Below are positions 42,907 to 52,056 of a DNA stretch of 64,000 bases, one piece after another. This DNA comes from CAVSUZ01 sp963834715. Its GTDB lineage: Bacteria > Pseudomonadota > Alphaproteobacteria > Acetobacterales > Acetobacteraceae. Within the stretch, counting starts at the first letter, position 1. Each line of letters begins with the position of its first letter. A model generated the notes under the pieces. That model saw nothing but the letters and a program-made list of their open reading frames with translations, searched no databases and was not told the DNA's origin. The translations under genes were made by a program, and so were the position numbers. The DNA is taken from NCBI GenBank assembly GCA_963834715.1, contig CAWIDE010000009.1:300227-364226 (forward strand), written 5' to 3'.

Positions 42907-43643
42907 AGGCGCTCCTCTCGTTAAACCGCCTCAGATGACACAATGTAGCAGGTGTGAAGGAGTCTTTCTGAAGTGACATGCGCAAAAGATTGCGCTCGAT
43001 TGAAGCCGTAACCGCAAGCATGACAGCGGCCAGGAAAAGCCTTTCCTGCGCAATCCATATTGCAGCCAGACGACGGAGGTTCCGGCACAGCTTGGAGTAT
43101 CGCCTGACCGCGAACCCATCGACCTCCTCTTTATCGCTCGCTGTAACAAGAAGGATATACCTCTTGAGCATTCCAGCAAACTCGCGATCGGTTTCGATGG
43201 CCCAGACATAGCCGAGTTGTTTTTCAGTATCTGCTTCATCAGCCGGTCCTCGTTTCACCTCTAGCGCTATGATTCCCTGATCATGCACGCGCAGAAGGAC
43301 ATCGAGACGACCCAGACGTCCTTCGTGCCCGTGCCGGACCCAGAACTCGCGATCCGCGCGGACCCCGCTGGAAGCGTCAAGTCTGAGGCCGAGCAGTTGT
43401 GGAAGGCTCAGGACGCGAGCCAGCTCTTCCACCGCCATCCTAGACAGCAGCCACGCCAGCCAATCGGAATAGGCCTCCTCCCGCGCTGAGGCCAACCAGC
43501 GGTTGAAACCAAGATCATGCTCCAGCGGCTCGCCAAGAGGTTTCAGGCGCTCGGCGCTCTGAGGTGGACCCCACCTATGGGACCAATTTGGCCCGCTGCT
43601 TAGCTACAGCCCCCGTCCGGCTCTCGTTCTCCCTTCTTTCAAG

Positions 43644-44597
43644 CTAACCATAAACCTCTTCCTGCTGTTGTGGCGGCTGTGGATATGTGGGCAACGCGCC
43701 AGCGTTGTCCAAGCGAGGCGGCATATCCACAGCCGTGCCCGCCAGGCCGGCCCGCCACACCGCCATCGGCATGTGATGTCCCAGCGCCTGATGCGGGCGC
43801 AGCTCGTTGTAGAACTCCATCCACGCGCCGATCCCCAGCCGCGCTTCGCGCGCGTCCGCATAGTCCTTCAAGTAAACCTCCTCATGCTTGAGCGAGCGCC
43901 ACAGCCGCTCGATGAACACGTTGTCCATCCACCGACCTCGGCCATCCATCGACACTGCAATCCCGGCCCCAAGCAGCGTGCCGACAAATGCGTCACCGGT
44001 GAATTGGCTGCCCTGGTCCGTGTTGAACACCTCCGGCCGGCCGTGTCGTCGCAGGGCGTCCTCTAGTGCGTCCACGCAAAACCCCGCGTCCATCGTGTTC
44101 GACAGCCGCCACGACAGCGCCGCGCGGCTCCACCAATCCATCACTGTCACCAGATACAGGAACCCACGCCGCATCGGAATGTAGGTGATGTCCGCGCACC
44201 ATACCTGGTTCACTCGCTCGATCCGCACGTCCCGGAGCAGATACGGGTAGATTTTGTGTCCAGGCCCTGGCTTGCTGGTGCGCGGCTTCGGCCCCAGCGC
44301 CGCGATCCCCATCACCCGCATCAGCCGCTGCACCCGCTTGCGGTTTACCTTCTCCCCGCCCGTGCTCAGCGTCGCCGCGATCCGCCGCGAGCCATAGAAC
44401 GGCCACGCGACGAACACCGGGTCAATCCGTCGCATCAGTAACAGCTCATCCGCGTCATGCTCCGGCTTCGCCCGATAAACACCCGAGCGCGCCAGCCCAA
44501 GCAACGCGCATTGTCGCCGTACTGAGAGCTGTCCGTGGCCGCGATCGAGCATCGCTCTCCGGCCCGCCGCGCTCATCTGCCGGACCTCCGCGCTAAA
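43644..44597 (-). CDS. IS3-family transposase OrfB, DDE catalytic domain
   Basis: Codons after the shift read FFSAEVRQMSAAGRRAM, then an HTH-like start LSVRRQCALLGLARSGVYR, and an integrase core with the DDE triad: WCADITYIPMRRG, FNTDQGSQFTGDAF and NVFIERLWRSLKHEEVYL. This is the IS3/IS51-type OrfB. Expression is expected as an OrfAB fusion by programmed -1 frameshift at TTTTTTA (44594-44600, minus strand). The longer reading to 44870 in this frame is a shadow of orfA. Confidence 0.88.
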   Translation of the reverse strand, partial: FSAEVRQMSAAGRRAMLDRGHGQLSVRRQCALLGLARSGVYRAKPEHDADELLLMRRIDPVFVAWPFYGSRRIAATLSTGGEKVNRKRVQRLMRVMGIAALGPKPRTSKPGPGHKIYPYLLRDVRIERVNQVWCADITYIPMRRGFLYLVTVMDWWSRAALSWRLSNTMDAGFCVDALEDALRRHGRPEVFNTDQGSQFTGDAFVGTLLGAGIAVSMDGRGRWMDNVFIERLWRSLKHEEVYLKDYADAREARLGIGAWMEFYNELRPHQALGHHMPMAVWRAGLAGTAVDMPPRLDNAGALPTYPQPPQQQEEVYG

Positions 44598-44851
44598 AAA
44601 TCCCGCTCCACTACCAGCTCGCCGATCTTGGCGTGCAGGTGGGCGATTTCCTTGGCCGACTGCCCGTCGTCTGTCCCGGTCCGGAAAACCCGTTCGGCAT
44701 GTTCTAGCAGCTGCTTCTTCCAGGCGTAGATCTGTGTCGGATGCACCTGGTAACGCACCGCCAGCTCGGCCACTGTCGCGTCTTCCCTCAGCGCTTCCAG
44801 GGCGATCTTCGCCTTCAGCGCGGCATCGATCCTGCGTCGGGTTCTGCTCAT
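44573..44851 (-). CDS. IS3-family transposase OrfA, DNA-binding subunit
   Basis: A 92-residue OrfA: RTRRRIDAALKAKIALEAL, then a helix-turn-helix VAELAVRYQVHPTQIYAWKK, followed by a leucine-zipper-like helix EIAHLHAKIGELVVERDFLA typical of IS3 elements. The zipper runs straight into the slippery GATTTTTTAGCG, where a -1 shift gives OrfB. Upstream of it lies the right terminal repeat and a likely promoter in the 80 bp of the element end. Confidence 0.88.
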   Translation of the reverse strand: MSRTRRRIDAALKAKIALEALREDATVAELAVRYQVHPTQIYAWKKQLLEHAERVFRTGTDDGQSAKEIAHLHAKIGELVVERDFLARRSGR

Positions 44852-45138
44852 GTTCCGCTCCGTGTAGCATGGACGGAACCGGTTCGGTTTATAGCTTAGC
44901 GGGTGGTCCCAAATTCGGGGTCCACTTCACTCTGCCTGCTGTTCTCATTTAGTTCTCTGAACTCAGCATCCCGGAGGGACTTGGCTTGCGCAATCAGCCC
45001 AGCGAATGTTTCGATAAATGAGCGCTTAGGTGAAAGATACACCGACTTAATTTGTAGCCGCAAGGATCTTCCGAGAGAAGCCCAATGCCGAAGTGTGGTT
45101 CCAAGAGGCTCTACGAAACTTTCGGGTCCTCTTAGCAA

Positions 45139-45430
45139 AGCATTTCAGCTTTGCAAAAGAAAAGAAACCGCGTTGTGCTGGATCCGCCGCCGTCTCCGCT
45201 GCGCACGCACCATCGCGTCGATCGCCTCCTTAAATAAAGATGTGGTCGCAATCGAAAGGCTAATAGGCGCTAGCCTATCCCGCATCCAAAATTTACACGA
45301 CAATACGAAGGCACGCACAAGAGGACGCCTTGGCTCGCAGCTGATACAAACTAAATCTCGGTGACCCTCCGTGCGTCCTCCGTGGTTCTCCGTGTGAACC
45401 CTCCTAAGCTCCGTCCCCTCCCTCCCGCTC
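45139..45430. other. Intergenic stretch without supported gene
   Basis: The interval between the nuclease gene start and the end of the molybdopterin subunit has no convincing frame. At 45362-45394 the short motif TCCGTG recurs in GACCCTCCGTGCGTCCTCCG and TGGTTCTCCGTGTGA, a common low-complexity repeat type found between genes in many bacteria. Confidence 0.4.
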
Positions 45431-47760
45431 TCACACCCTCAACTGCCCCCCGATCGGCAACCTCCGTATCCTCTTCCCCGTCGCCGCATAAATCGCGTTG
45501 CACAGCGCAGGCGCGAACGGGGGCTGGGGCGGCTCGCCCACACCGCTCGAAGGCACCTTCCAGTCCGCCGGAACGATATGCACATTCACGTTCAGCGGCA
45601 CCTCGGTAATTCGCGCTAGCAAATACGTGTCGAAGTTCGCCTGCTGTGCGCGGCCCTGCTTGAATGTGATCTCGGAGTTCTTGGCGATCGCAGTGCCTAT
45701 CACCGCCGCACCCTCCGTCTGCGAGCGGATGCGCTCCGGATTAACGTAGAACCCGCAATCAATTGCCGTGTCCACCCGCGGAATGCTCACATTGCCCTTA
45801 TCGTCAACCCGCACATGAACGGCCGTCGCGACATAGCTCAGGAACGAACGGTGCGCAGCAATCCTAAGCCTTCCCCCTTCGGCAACGGTTTGCCCCAACC
45901 GATCTGCTCCGTCGCGATCTCCACCACTCGGCGCAGCCGCCCCGTCTCGATCGGATAGGTCTCCACCGGATCGCCGTAGTTCCAGAAGTCCTTCACCGCC
46001 CGGAACTTCGTCGGGTCCATCACCCGGTCCGGCCCGATCAGCTCCAGCAGCATCTCCCGCTGATCGCGGCCAAGCGCGGCAGCGATCTCCCCCATCATCG
46101 ACTGAACCGCAAAAGCATGGGGGATATTCGAAACCGAGCGGAACCAGCCGATCCGGACATGCGCCTCGCAAGCCGGATTCTCGCACCTCAGGTTGGGGAT
46201 GTAGAAGGGATTATCAACAAACCCCATCCCGAGCTCGATATTCAACTCGTGTATCTGGTCGCCGTGGAAGGTGCTCATCAGACTGGGCGCGACGCTGCGA
46301 TGCCGCCACGCAATCACCTTCCCGTTCGCATCCACGCCCGCGTCAATCCGCTCCACCGAGACCGTATGGTAGGAGTCGTGCTGCAGATCATCCTCGCGCG
46401 TCCAGGTTACTTTAACCGGCGCACCCGTCGCCTTGGACAGCACTGCCGCCTCGGTCGCGAAATCCCAGTTGCACTTCCGACCGAATGCTCCGCCCAGCAG
46501 CGTCGGATGGACCGTCACATTTTCTTTCGGAAGCCCCAGCACTTCCGCCACATCATCCCGGCAGTCCCCGGGATACTGCAGCGGCGCGTACACCACGCAT
46601 TTGCCGTCCGCCACATGGGCCGTCGCCCCCGGCGGCTCCATGGGGGAGTGCGCGAAATGTGGCATGTAGTATGTCGCGGAAACAACCTTGGCCGCCGACT
46701 TCAACGCCCCCTCCGCATCACCGTCATCCCGCACCACCAGGCCCGGCTGCGCGGCACTCGCCTCCATCTGCTTCCGGAACGCATCCGAGTCATAGCTGGC
46801 GTTCGGCCCGTCATCCCACACGATCTTGAGCTTCTCACGCCCCTTGATCGCTGATCCGGTATTGCGGGCGATCACCGCCACCCCGCCCAGCGGCCGGAAC
46901 TTCAGCGGCCAGGTCGCGCCCTGCACCTGCAGCACCTTCTCTACGCCCGGCACCTTCAGCGCCTCGCTCGTATCGAACGAAACCACTTTTCCGCCAACCA
47001 CCGGCGGGCGCGCAATCACCGCATACTTCATGCCCGGAAGGCGCGCGTCGATCCCATAAATCGCCTTGCCCACGGTAATGTCGCGCAGATCGTAGATCTG
47101 CACCGAGCCTGTGCCGATGTAGCGGAAGTCCCGTGGATCCTTGAGGCGAATTGCCTCGACCGGCGGTGCCGGCAGCGCCATCGCCGCTTTCGCCAGATCC
47201 CCGTACCCGGCGATTTCGGCCGTGACTAGATTTACCACCTTATGATTTTCCGCCCTTACCTGCGAAACATCCACACCCCACCGCTTCGCCGCCGCCTGCT
47301 CCAGCATCATCCGCATCGCCGCGCCGCACTGGCGCATCGGCTGCACCCAATGCCGGATACTGCGCGATCCGTCCGTATCCTCATTCCCCCACTTGTCATT
47401 ATCCCCGGTCGCCTGCTGGATCCGAACCTGTGGCCAGTCTGCCTCCATCTCGTCGGCCACAACCATTGGCAAACTGGTCTTGATCCCTGTGCCCATCTCG
47501 ACGCGGTTGGCAATGATCGTTACAATTCCAGAGCGATCGATCGCAATGAACAAATGCGGGTTGTTTTTCACCCCGCCTGGCATATCGCCCGCGCCGGTTG
47601 CCCATCCCGCCCGTGCCCGTCCGGACACAAAACTCGTCCCCACCACTAGCGTACCGGCCGCAACCAGACCCTTCAGCATGAACCGCCGGCTCACATTTAC
47701 CACGGACCCTGGTGCGATTGACTCGGCGCCGAACATTCCGGGTTTGAATATATGCGTCAT
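45431..47760 (-). pseudogene. Molybdopterin-binding aldehyde dehydrogenase subunit (isoquinoline 1-oxidoreductase beta-type), one frameshift
   Basis: The first frame (ATG 47760) gives 640 residues: a Tat-type signal (SRRFMLKGLVAAGTLVVG), a first molybdopterin domain with NRVEMGTGIKTSLPMVVADE, and a second with FAHSPMEPPGATAHV, LLGGAFGRKCNWDF and RIGWFRSVSNIPHAFA. Near 45850 loss of one A sends it to an early stop; the next frame continues IAAHRSFLSYVATAVHVRVD, DTAIDCGFYVNPERIRSQTE, and GEPPQPPFAPALCNAIY to 45431. With the correction it is a ~775-residue periplasmic molybdoenzyme large subunit that oxidises an aldehyde or N-heterocycle. Confidence 0.85.
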
Positions 47761-47763
47761 GGC

Positions 47764-48216
47764 TTACACCCCCGCCGCAGCGAGCCGGATCGCCTCGGCT
47801 ATGCGCTGGTAACAACCGCAACGGCAGATATTGCCCTCCATCGCCGTCGTGATTTCGTCGTCGGTCGGCTTCGGGTTCTGCTTCAATAGCGCCGCCGCCT
47901 GCATGATCTGCCCCGCGTGACAATAACCGCACTGGGGCGCGCTGGTCTCGCGCCACGCAACCTGCACCGGATGGTTGCCCTCCGGATCGAGGCCCTCGAT
48001 CGTCACGATCTCCTTTCCGCCGACATCGCTCGCCGCCATCAGACACGAACGAACCGCGACGCCATTTATGTGCACTGTGCACGCACCGCAGAACCCGCCC
48101 CCGCAGCCGAATTTGGTGCCAGTCAGTCCCAGCTCATCGCGCAGCACCCACAGCAAGGGCACCGAGGGATCACCGTCATAACTGTGCTCCTGCCCGTTGA
48201 CACGAAGCGTAATCAT
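47764..48216 (-). CDS. 2Fe-2S subunit of a molybdopterin oxidoreductase (isoquinoline 1-oxidoreductase alpha-type)
   Basis: A 150-residue electron-transfer subunit with both [2Fe-2S] clusters of the xanthine-oxidase family: the plant-type site in GTKFGCGGGFCGACTVHING plus a later Cys in RSCLMAASD, and the C-terminal site in CGYCHAGQIMQAAAL and NICRCGCYQR. It has no signal peptide, consistent with export in a folded complex with the Tat-bearing large subunit. It precedes that subunit by 3 bp. Confidence 0.9.
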   Translation of the reverse strand: MITLRVNGQEHSYDGDPSVPLLWVLRDELGLTGTKFGCGGGFCGACTVHINGVAVRSCLMAASDVGGKEIVTIEGLDPEGNHPVQVAWRETSAPQCGYCHAGQIMQAAALLKQNPKPTDDEITTAMEGNICRCGCYQRIAEAIRLAAAGV

Positions 48217-48243
48217 CCAATTCCGTCCTATGCATTAGAGTAC

Positions 48244-48295
48244 GCCTCTCCCGCTTGCGGGAGAGGCCGGCGCCCGAAGGGCGCCGGGTGAGGGC
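48244..48295 (+). repeat. REP-like palindromic element, full copy
   Basis: CTCTCCCGCTTGCGGGAGAG forms a perfect first hairpin, followed by CGGCGCCCGAAGGGCGCCG and GGGTGAGGG. It directly abuts the stop codon of the propeller gene and lies in the gap before the 2Fe-2S subunit gene, so it may set relative expression within the operon. Confidence 0.82.
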
Positions 48296-49285
48296 TCACT
48301 CCCGCGGCAGCGGCACCGCATACGCACGGAATGGCAAATGCGGCGGCCCGTTCTTCTTCGGATCGAATAGGCTGCCCAACTGACCTTCAAGCACCCAGCC
48401 GACGTTGCCTACCTGCACCACCGAAACGGGCACGCGAAAGCCACTCTTGATCACCTTAACTTCCGCCTTGTCTTGGGTGGGCGTGATGACATCCAAGCTT
48501 CCGGTCCCCTCAATCATTAAGAGCGAGTTGTTGCCGAATTTACGCATGCCATCGCACAACGCGATCGGCTTGGACGGTTGCAGCTCAGTGATCTTACCCG
48601 CACTGCCGTCCTGGTTCACGTCGATGCGGAACAGCGCATTTCCGTTGTAGAGATTGACATAAAGATTGCCGTCGCCACCGAACGCGATCCCATCCAGACC
48701 GGCACCGTTTTTGACCAGAAAGCGGTCATCCGTCGCCCAGATCTCGAACTCCTTAGCGCCGGGCTTCAGGCGCAGCACATGCGGCTGAAAGGAATCCGTG
48801 ACATATGCAGAACCATCCGGACCAATGGCGATATCGTTGCAAAGCGTCCGGTTCCCCGGCAGCACGTAGCTCGCCTTCGCCTTGCCGCTGTTCAGGTCAA
48901 GCGCCTTGAGCTGGGTCGGCTTGTCGCCCGGAATCGACACCCCCATCGAGGAGAAGTCGGTCGAGCACACCCACAGTGTCCCGGATTTCTCGTCTGCCAG
49001 CACCCCCAGAACCGAGAGGAAGCCCGCGTCGGCCTGCTTGACCCACAGCTTCGCCTCGCCGGTGCCTGGTGCGGCGCGATAAATGTTACCCTCTGCGAGG
49101 CTGCCGATGATGAGGGTGCCATCCGAGGTGGCGGTGAGACTCTCCGGATAGACGCGGTCGCCGGGAAGCGCGACCGCCGATGGCGCCGCTGCTCTCGCTG
49201 CACCGATGCTACATGCCAAAGCAACGACGCCGACGGCAAACAACTTCGCTACCGCGCCAAGCGGCCGTATTAGGCTGCTCTCCAT
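48296..49285 (-). CDS. Secreted SMP-30/gluconolactonase-like beta-propeller protein
   Basis: A 329-residue protein with a signal peptide (AKLFAVGVVALACSIGAARA). The mature part shows six-bladed propeller repeats: LTATSDGTLIIGSLAEGNIY, DEKSGTLWVCSTD, NDIAIGPDGSAYVTDSF and LDGIAFGGDGNLYVNLYNG, typical of SMP-30/gluconolactonase-like periplasmic proteins. It is between the PQQ dehydrogenase and the molybdopterin subunits, so it may hydrolyse a lactone product or serve as an accessory. The metal-binding Glu/Asp/Asn set cannot be fixed from sequence alone. Confidence 0.75.
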   Translation of the reverse strand: MESSLIRPLGAVAKLFAVGVVALACSIGAARAAAPSAVALPGDRVYPESLTATSDGTLIIGSLAEGNIYRAAPGTGEAKLWVKQADAGFLSVLGVLADEKSGTLWVCSTDFSSMGVSIPGDKPTQLKALDLNSGKAKASYVLPGNRTLCNDIAIGPDGSAYVTDSFQPHVLRLKPGAKEFEIWATDDRFLVKNGAGLDGIAFGGDGNLYVNLYNGNALFRIDVNQDGSAGKITELQPSKPIALCDGMRKFGNNSLLMIEGTGSLDVITPTQDKAEVKVIKSGFRVPVSVVQVGNVGWVLEGQLGSLFDPKKNGPPHLPFRAYAVPLPRE

Positions 49286-49306
49286 CGCTCCCTCCCCACA
49301 AGTGCT

Positions 49307-49353
49307 TTGCGAGGAGCACAGGGACGAAGCAATCCCATCCCCGCTCCTCGCAA
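49307..49353 (-). terminator. Hairpin TTGCGAGGAGC/GCTCCTCGCAA between operon genes
   Basis: TTGCGAGGAGC (49307-49317) pairs perfectly with GCTCCTCGCAA (49343-49353), with ACGAAGCAATCCC in the loop, so this is also a copy of the dispersed GAAGCAATC repeat. It follows the PQQ dehydrogenase stop (49378). No T tract is present, so it is more likely an mRNA-stabilising or attenuating structure than a strong terminator. Confidence 0.55.
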
Positions 49354-49377
49354 GCAGGCTTCCTTAACCCAGGCCTC

Positions 49378-51186
49378 TCAATTCACCGCCGCACCCGGCT
49401 GGGGAACCGCGAAGATCATCAGCGAGTCACCAAACGCCAGCCCTGTTTTCCTCATCAGGATGTTGTTGCCGTTGGCCGCGTTACCGCCCGCCGCCACCGC
49501 AACATACTGCCGGCCGTTCACCATGTACGTGACCGGTGAAGCGTTCACCCCGGCACCCATCTGGTAATGCCACAGCTTCTCCCCGGTCGTCGCATTGAAC
49601 GCGTCGAAGTTGCCGTCGAACTCGCCCGCGAATACCAGGTTACCACCCGTCACGAGCACGCCGCCAAGCATCGGCCAGTCCGAATGGTACTGCCATTCTA
49701 TCTTCCCGGTGTTCGGATCGATCGCCGACAGCGTGCCCGACGGGTTGATCGCCCCCTGCGTCGTATTCTCCGCCGCATGTCCGACATCCGGCTCGCCCAG
49801 CTCCGTCGAGGGGATTAGCGGCCCCTCTGGGGTAGTCGGCTGCAACACACCGCCAAGCCGCAGATGCCCCGTTACCGTTTCGTCAGTATGCGCCGTATAC
49901 TCCCAGGACTCGTTCGTGCCCTGCACATAGAACAGCCCGCTCTTGGGCGAATACGCCTCCGGCGACCACTCGTTGCCCCCCTGCGCACCCGGGTACACGT
50001 TAACGTACGCATTGGTCGGAGGCGGCGTCCACATATTCGGGCTCTGCATCACGAAAGGCTCCGACTTTCGGATTAACTGGCCGGTATCCCGGTTGACGAA
50101 AAAGACCTGTCCTTCCTTGCCTGCTTCTGCCGCCGCCGGAACTATCCTGCCCTGATCGTCCTTCACGTCCAGCAGCACCACCGGCGCCATCGCGTCATAA
50201 TCCCACACGTCGTGCGGAACCTGTTCGTACCACCATGCGATCTTGCCGGTATCGATGTGCACCGCAACAATTGAGTCGGTGTACGCGTTGGCGCCCATCC
50301 GAACCGAGCCGTCATTGTCCGGATTGGGATTGCCCGTTGCAAAAATCGCCAGCCCCCTGGCCGGATCGATCGCCGGCGTGTTCCACATGGAGCCGCCGCC
50401 CGTCTGCCACGAATTGCCGCTCCACGTGTCGCCGCCCGGCTCTCCCGGAGCAGGAATGGTGTAGAACTTCCAGAGCTGCTTGCCGGTGTTGGCATCGTAG
50501 GCGGCGACGAAGTTCCGGGTCGGGAACTCGGCCCCCGACGTCCCGATGATCACCTTCCCTTGGTACACCTGCGGCGCCATCGTGATAGAGTACGCGGCCC
50601 GTGAATCATCAACCTGCGTATTCCACACCTCCTTGCCCGTGTAAGCATCCAGCGCGATCAGGTGCGCATCCAGCGTCGCCAGAAACACCTTCCCATCGGC
50701 CACCCCCAGGCCCCTGCTCTCGGGGCCGCAGCACAACTGCGTATATCCCAGCTTGGCGGTATAACTCCAAAGCGGCTTGCCATTGCTCGCGTCGTAAGCC
50801 ATTACGTGGTCATACGGGGTCGAGATGAACATGACCCCATTATCGACAATCGGGCTGACTTCGAAACTCGCGGCAACTCCGGTCTGAATGGTGGCTACCG
50901 GGATCAACGAGTGGGCGTTCCCCGTGTTGATCTGGTCGAGCGGCGAATAGCGCTGATTGTTGTAAGTGCGCCCGTAGAGCATCCAGTTGTTCGGATTCTG
51001 ATCGGCGCCGAGCAACTGCTCATAGGTGATATCCACGTTCACGGGTACCGGAGCGCCAACTCCTTGCACCTGACCGGCGGGATGCGGCGGTTGTGCTGAT
51101 GTTTGTGCGTAAGCCGCGCCTGTTCCCATGCCCAACACCAGGGCGAGCATACTGCTGCCCGCCAGCATCTTCGCTGTGAAGCTCAT
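49378..51186 (-). CDS. PQQ-dependent alcohol dehydrogenase, probably lanthanide-type
   Basis: A 602-residue periplasmic quinoprotein from ATG 51186 with signal peptide (MLALVLGMGTGAAYAQ). Propeller tryptophan-docking motifs recur (ALDAYTGKEVWNTQ, AYDANTGKQLWKF, AIDPNTGKIEWQY). The vicinal disulfide that stacks on PQQ is in YTQLCCGPESRG. Near residue 320 VPHDVWDYDAMAP carries the catalytic Asp followed two residues later by a second Asp, the DxD pattern associated with lanthanide-dependent enzymes such as XoxF and PedH. It passes electrons to a c-type cytochrome, encoded just upstream. The alcohol substrate is not decidable. Confidence 0.87.
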   Translation of the reverse strand: MSFTAKMLAGSSMLALVLGMGTGAAYAQTSAQPPHPAGQVQGVGAPVPVNVDITYEQLLGADQNPNNWMLYGRTYNNQRYSPLDQINTGNAHSLIPVATIQTGVAASFEVSPIVDNGVMFISTPYDHVMAYDASNGKPLWSYTAKLGYTQLCCGPESRGLGVADGKVFLATLDAHLIALDAYTGKEVWNTQVDDSRAAYSITMAPQVYQGKVIIGTSGAEFPTRNFVAAYDANTGKQLWKFYTIPAPGEPGGDTWSGNSWQTGGGSMWNTPAIDPARGLAIFATGNPNPDNDGSVRMGANAYTDSIVAVHIDTGKIAWWYEQVPHDVWDYDAMAPVVLLDVKDDQGRIVPAAAEAGKEGQVFFVNRDTGQLIRKSEPFVMQSPNMWTPPPTNAYVNVYPGAQGGNEWSPEAYSPKSGLFYVQGTNESWEYTAHTDETVTGHLRLGGVLQPTTPEGPLIPSTELGEPDVGHAAENTTQGAINPSGTLSAIDPNTGKIEWQYHSDWPMLGGVLVTGGNLVFAGEFDGNFDAFNATTGEKLWHYQMGAGVNASPVTYMVNGRQYVAVAAGGNAANGNNILMRKTGLAFGDSLMIFAVPQPGAAVN

Positions 51187-51288
51187 GGCCGTTTCCTCTT
51201 CCTTCCCTACGCTTACGATATTATCTCTCAACAGACCCGCACGCAGGCGAATTGTCCCTCGTCTACTCGACGAAGGGCAGCATTCCCA

Positions 51289-51726
51289 TCAGTGCTGGGG
51301 TTCGATCTTGATCGCTTCCAACTCCTCCTTGTTATCTGTCAATTCGTGTGAACCGGCTGGATACCCGTTCACCTCGAGCATGTACGCCATGATGTCCAGG
51401 TACTGTTGCTTGGTCAAGCTACCCGGATCCGTCAGTGGCATGTGGGTCGACATAAAATTGTAGAAATACTCTGCAGAAATCTTCTGGAATTGCGAAACGC
51501 TAAGAAACTGGTCCCCTGCCAGCGCGGGACCAACCCCACCCTGCAAGTGATCACCATGGCATACCGCGCACGTCTTATCGAAAGCGTCTTTCCCGGCTGT
51601 GGCCTGCGCTTTTGTGTAGTCCCCCGCCGCACCTGACTGCGCCAGTGTACCGGCAATCGGCACAAAACTCCAGGCCAGTATCGCCGAAAGGCGTTTCCTC
51701 CAATTCTTGCTTACTTTTTTGCTCAT
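51289..51726 (-). CDS. Periplasmic cytochrome c
   Basis: A 145-residue single-haem cytochrome c from ATG 51726 (SKKVSKNWRKRLSAILAWSF, an N-terminal signal). Haem attachment is CAVCH in AFDKTCAVCHGDHLQGG, with the distal Met probably in FMSTHMPLTDPGSL. It is the first gene of the minus-strand oxidation operon, ~100 bp before the PQQ dehydrogenase, and is the likely electron acceptor of that enzyme or of the molybdoenzyme. Confidence 0.88.
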   Translation of the reverse strand: MSKKVSKNWRKRLSAILAWSFVPIAGTLAQSGAAGDYTKAQATAGKDAFDKTCAVCHGDHLQGGVGPALAGDQFLSVSQFQKISAEYFYNFMSTHMPLTDPGSLTKQQYLDIMAYMLEVNGYPAGSHELTDNKEELEAIKIEPQH

Positions 51727-51741
51727 CGCTCCCCTTTGCAA

Positions 51742-52056
51742 CGCGGGTCATCGCAGGATCCGTGACCAGGCAATTTCGCTCGGGTTTGCGCATTAATCAA
51801 CCGATCATCGTGATTGCACGCAGCGCCCGCGACGGAGCAATCTCGCCCGGGTTAACGCACCGAACACGCTGCATCCCACTAATTTTTGATCTCAGAACCT
51901 CCGCTTTTGCGCTCAATCAAACATGCAAGCGCTCACGGTGTTGCGAGTTCAATGACGCAGTGCAAAACACCGCCGTGTCCATTTGCCAAATTGTCGTGGA
52001 CCTGGATAATCGCACGGAAAGACCTACACGTTCCGGAGGTCGTGCGTGTGAACGGC
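51742..52056. other. Intergenic stretch with a dispersed repeat
   Basis: No gene is supported between the cytochrome gene and the ISNCY-like element. Around 51810-51843 there is a GTGATTGCACG...GGAGCAATCTC copy of the dispersed palindrome family. The rest likely contains the promoter of the cytochrome-PQQ operon, but no specific motif could be fixed. Confidence 0.45.

Larger units (their letters stand above)
43560..44929 (-). mobile_element. IS3-family insertion sequence, 1370 bp, with CTC target duplication
   Basis: The ends TGAGGTGGACCCC (43560 on) and, reverse-complemented from 44929, TGAAGTGGACCCC are imperfect inverted repeats that extend into TGGGACCA. CTC flanks both sides (43557-43559 and 44930-44932), a 3-bp target duplication. 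It carries orfA and orfB in -1 phase. With intact ends, both frames and a slippery sequence, it appears mobile, and it inactivated the PD-(D/E)XK gene. Confidence 0.9.
42899..45138 (-). pseudogene. PD-(D/E)XK nuclease-like gene interrupted by an IS3-family element
   Basis: The gene is in two parts, 45138-44930 and 43559-42899, with the IS3-family element between. Removing the element and one CTC copy joins ...RELNENSRQS directly to AERLKPLGEPLEHDLGFNRW in frame. The rebuilt protein of ~290 residues has a helical N terminus and a nuclease core GRLGRLDVLLRVHDQGIIALEVKRG, with the Asp and the ExK of PD-(D/E)XK enzymes. The 5' start (TTG 45138) is uncertain. The downstream part could still be made from a start inside it. 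No target specificity is visible. Confidence 0.75.

Noticed and set aside
44598..44870. N-terminal extension of IS3 OrfB as one 408-residue protein
   Set aside because: This part is the shadow of orfA in another frame; the expected product is a frameshift fusion.
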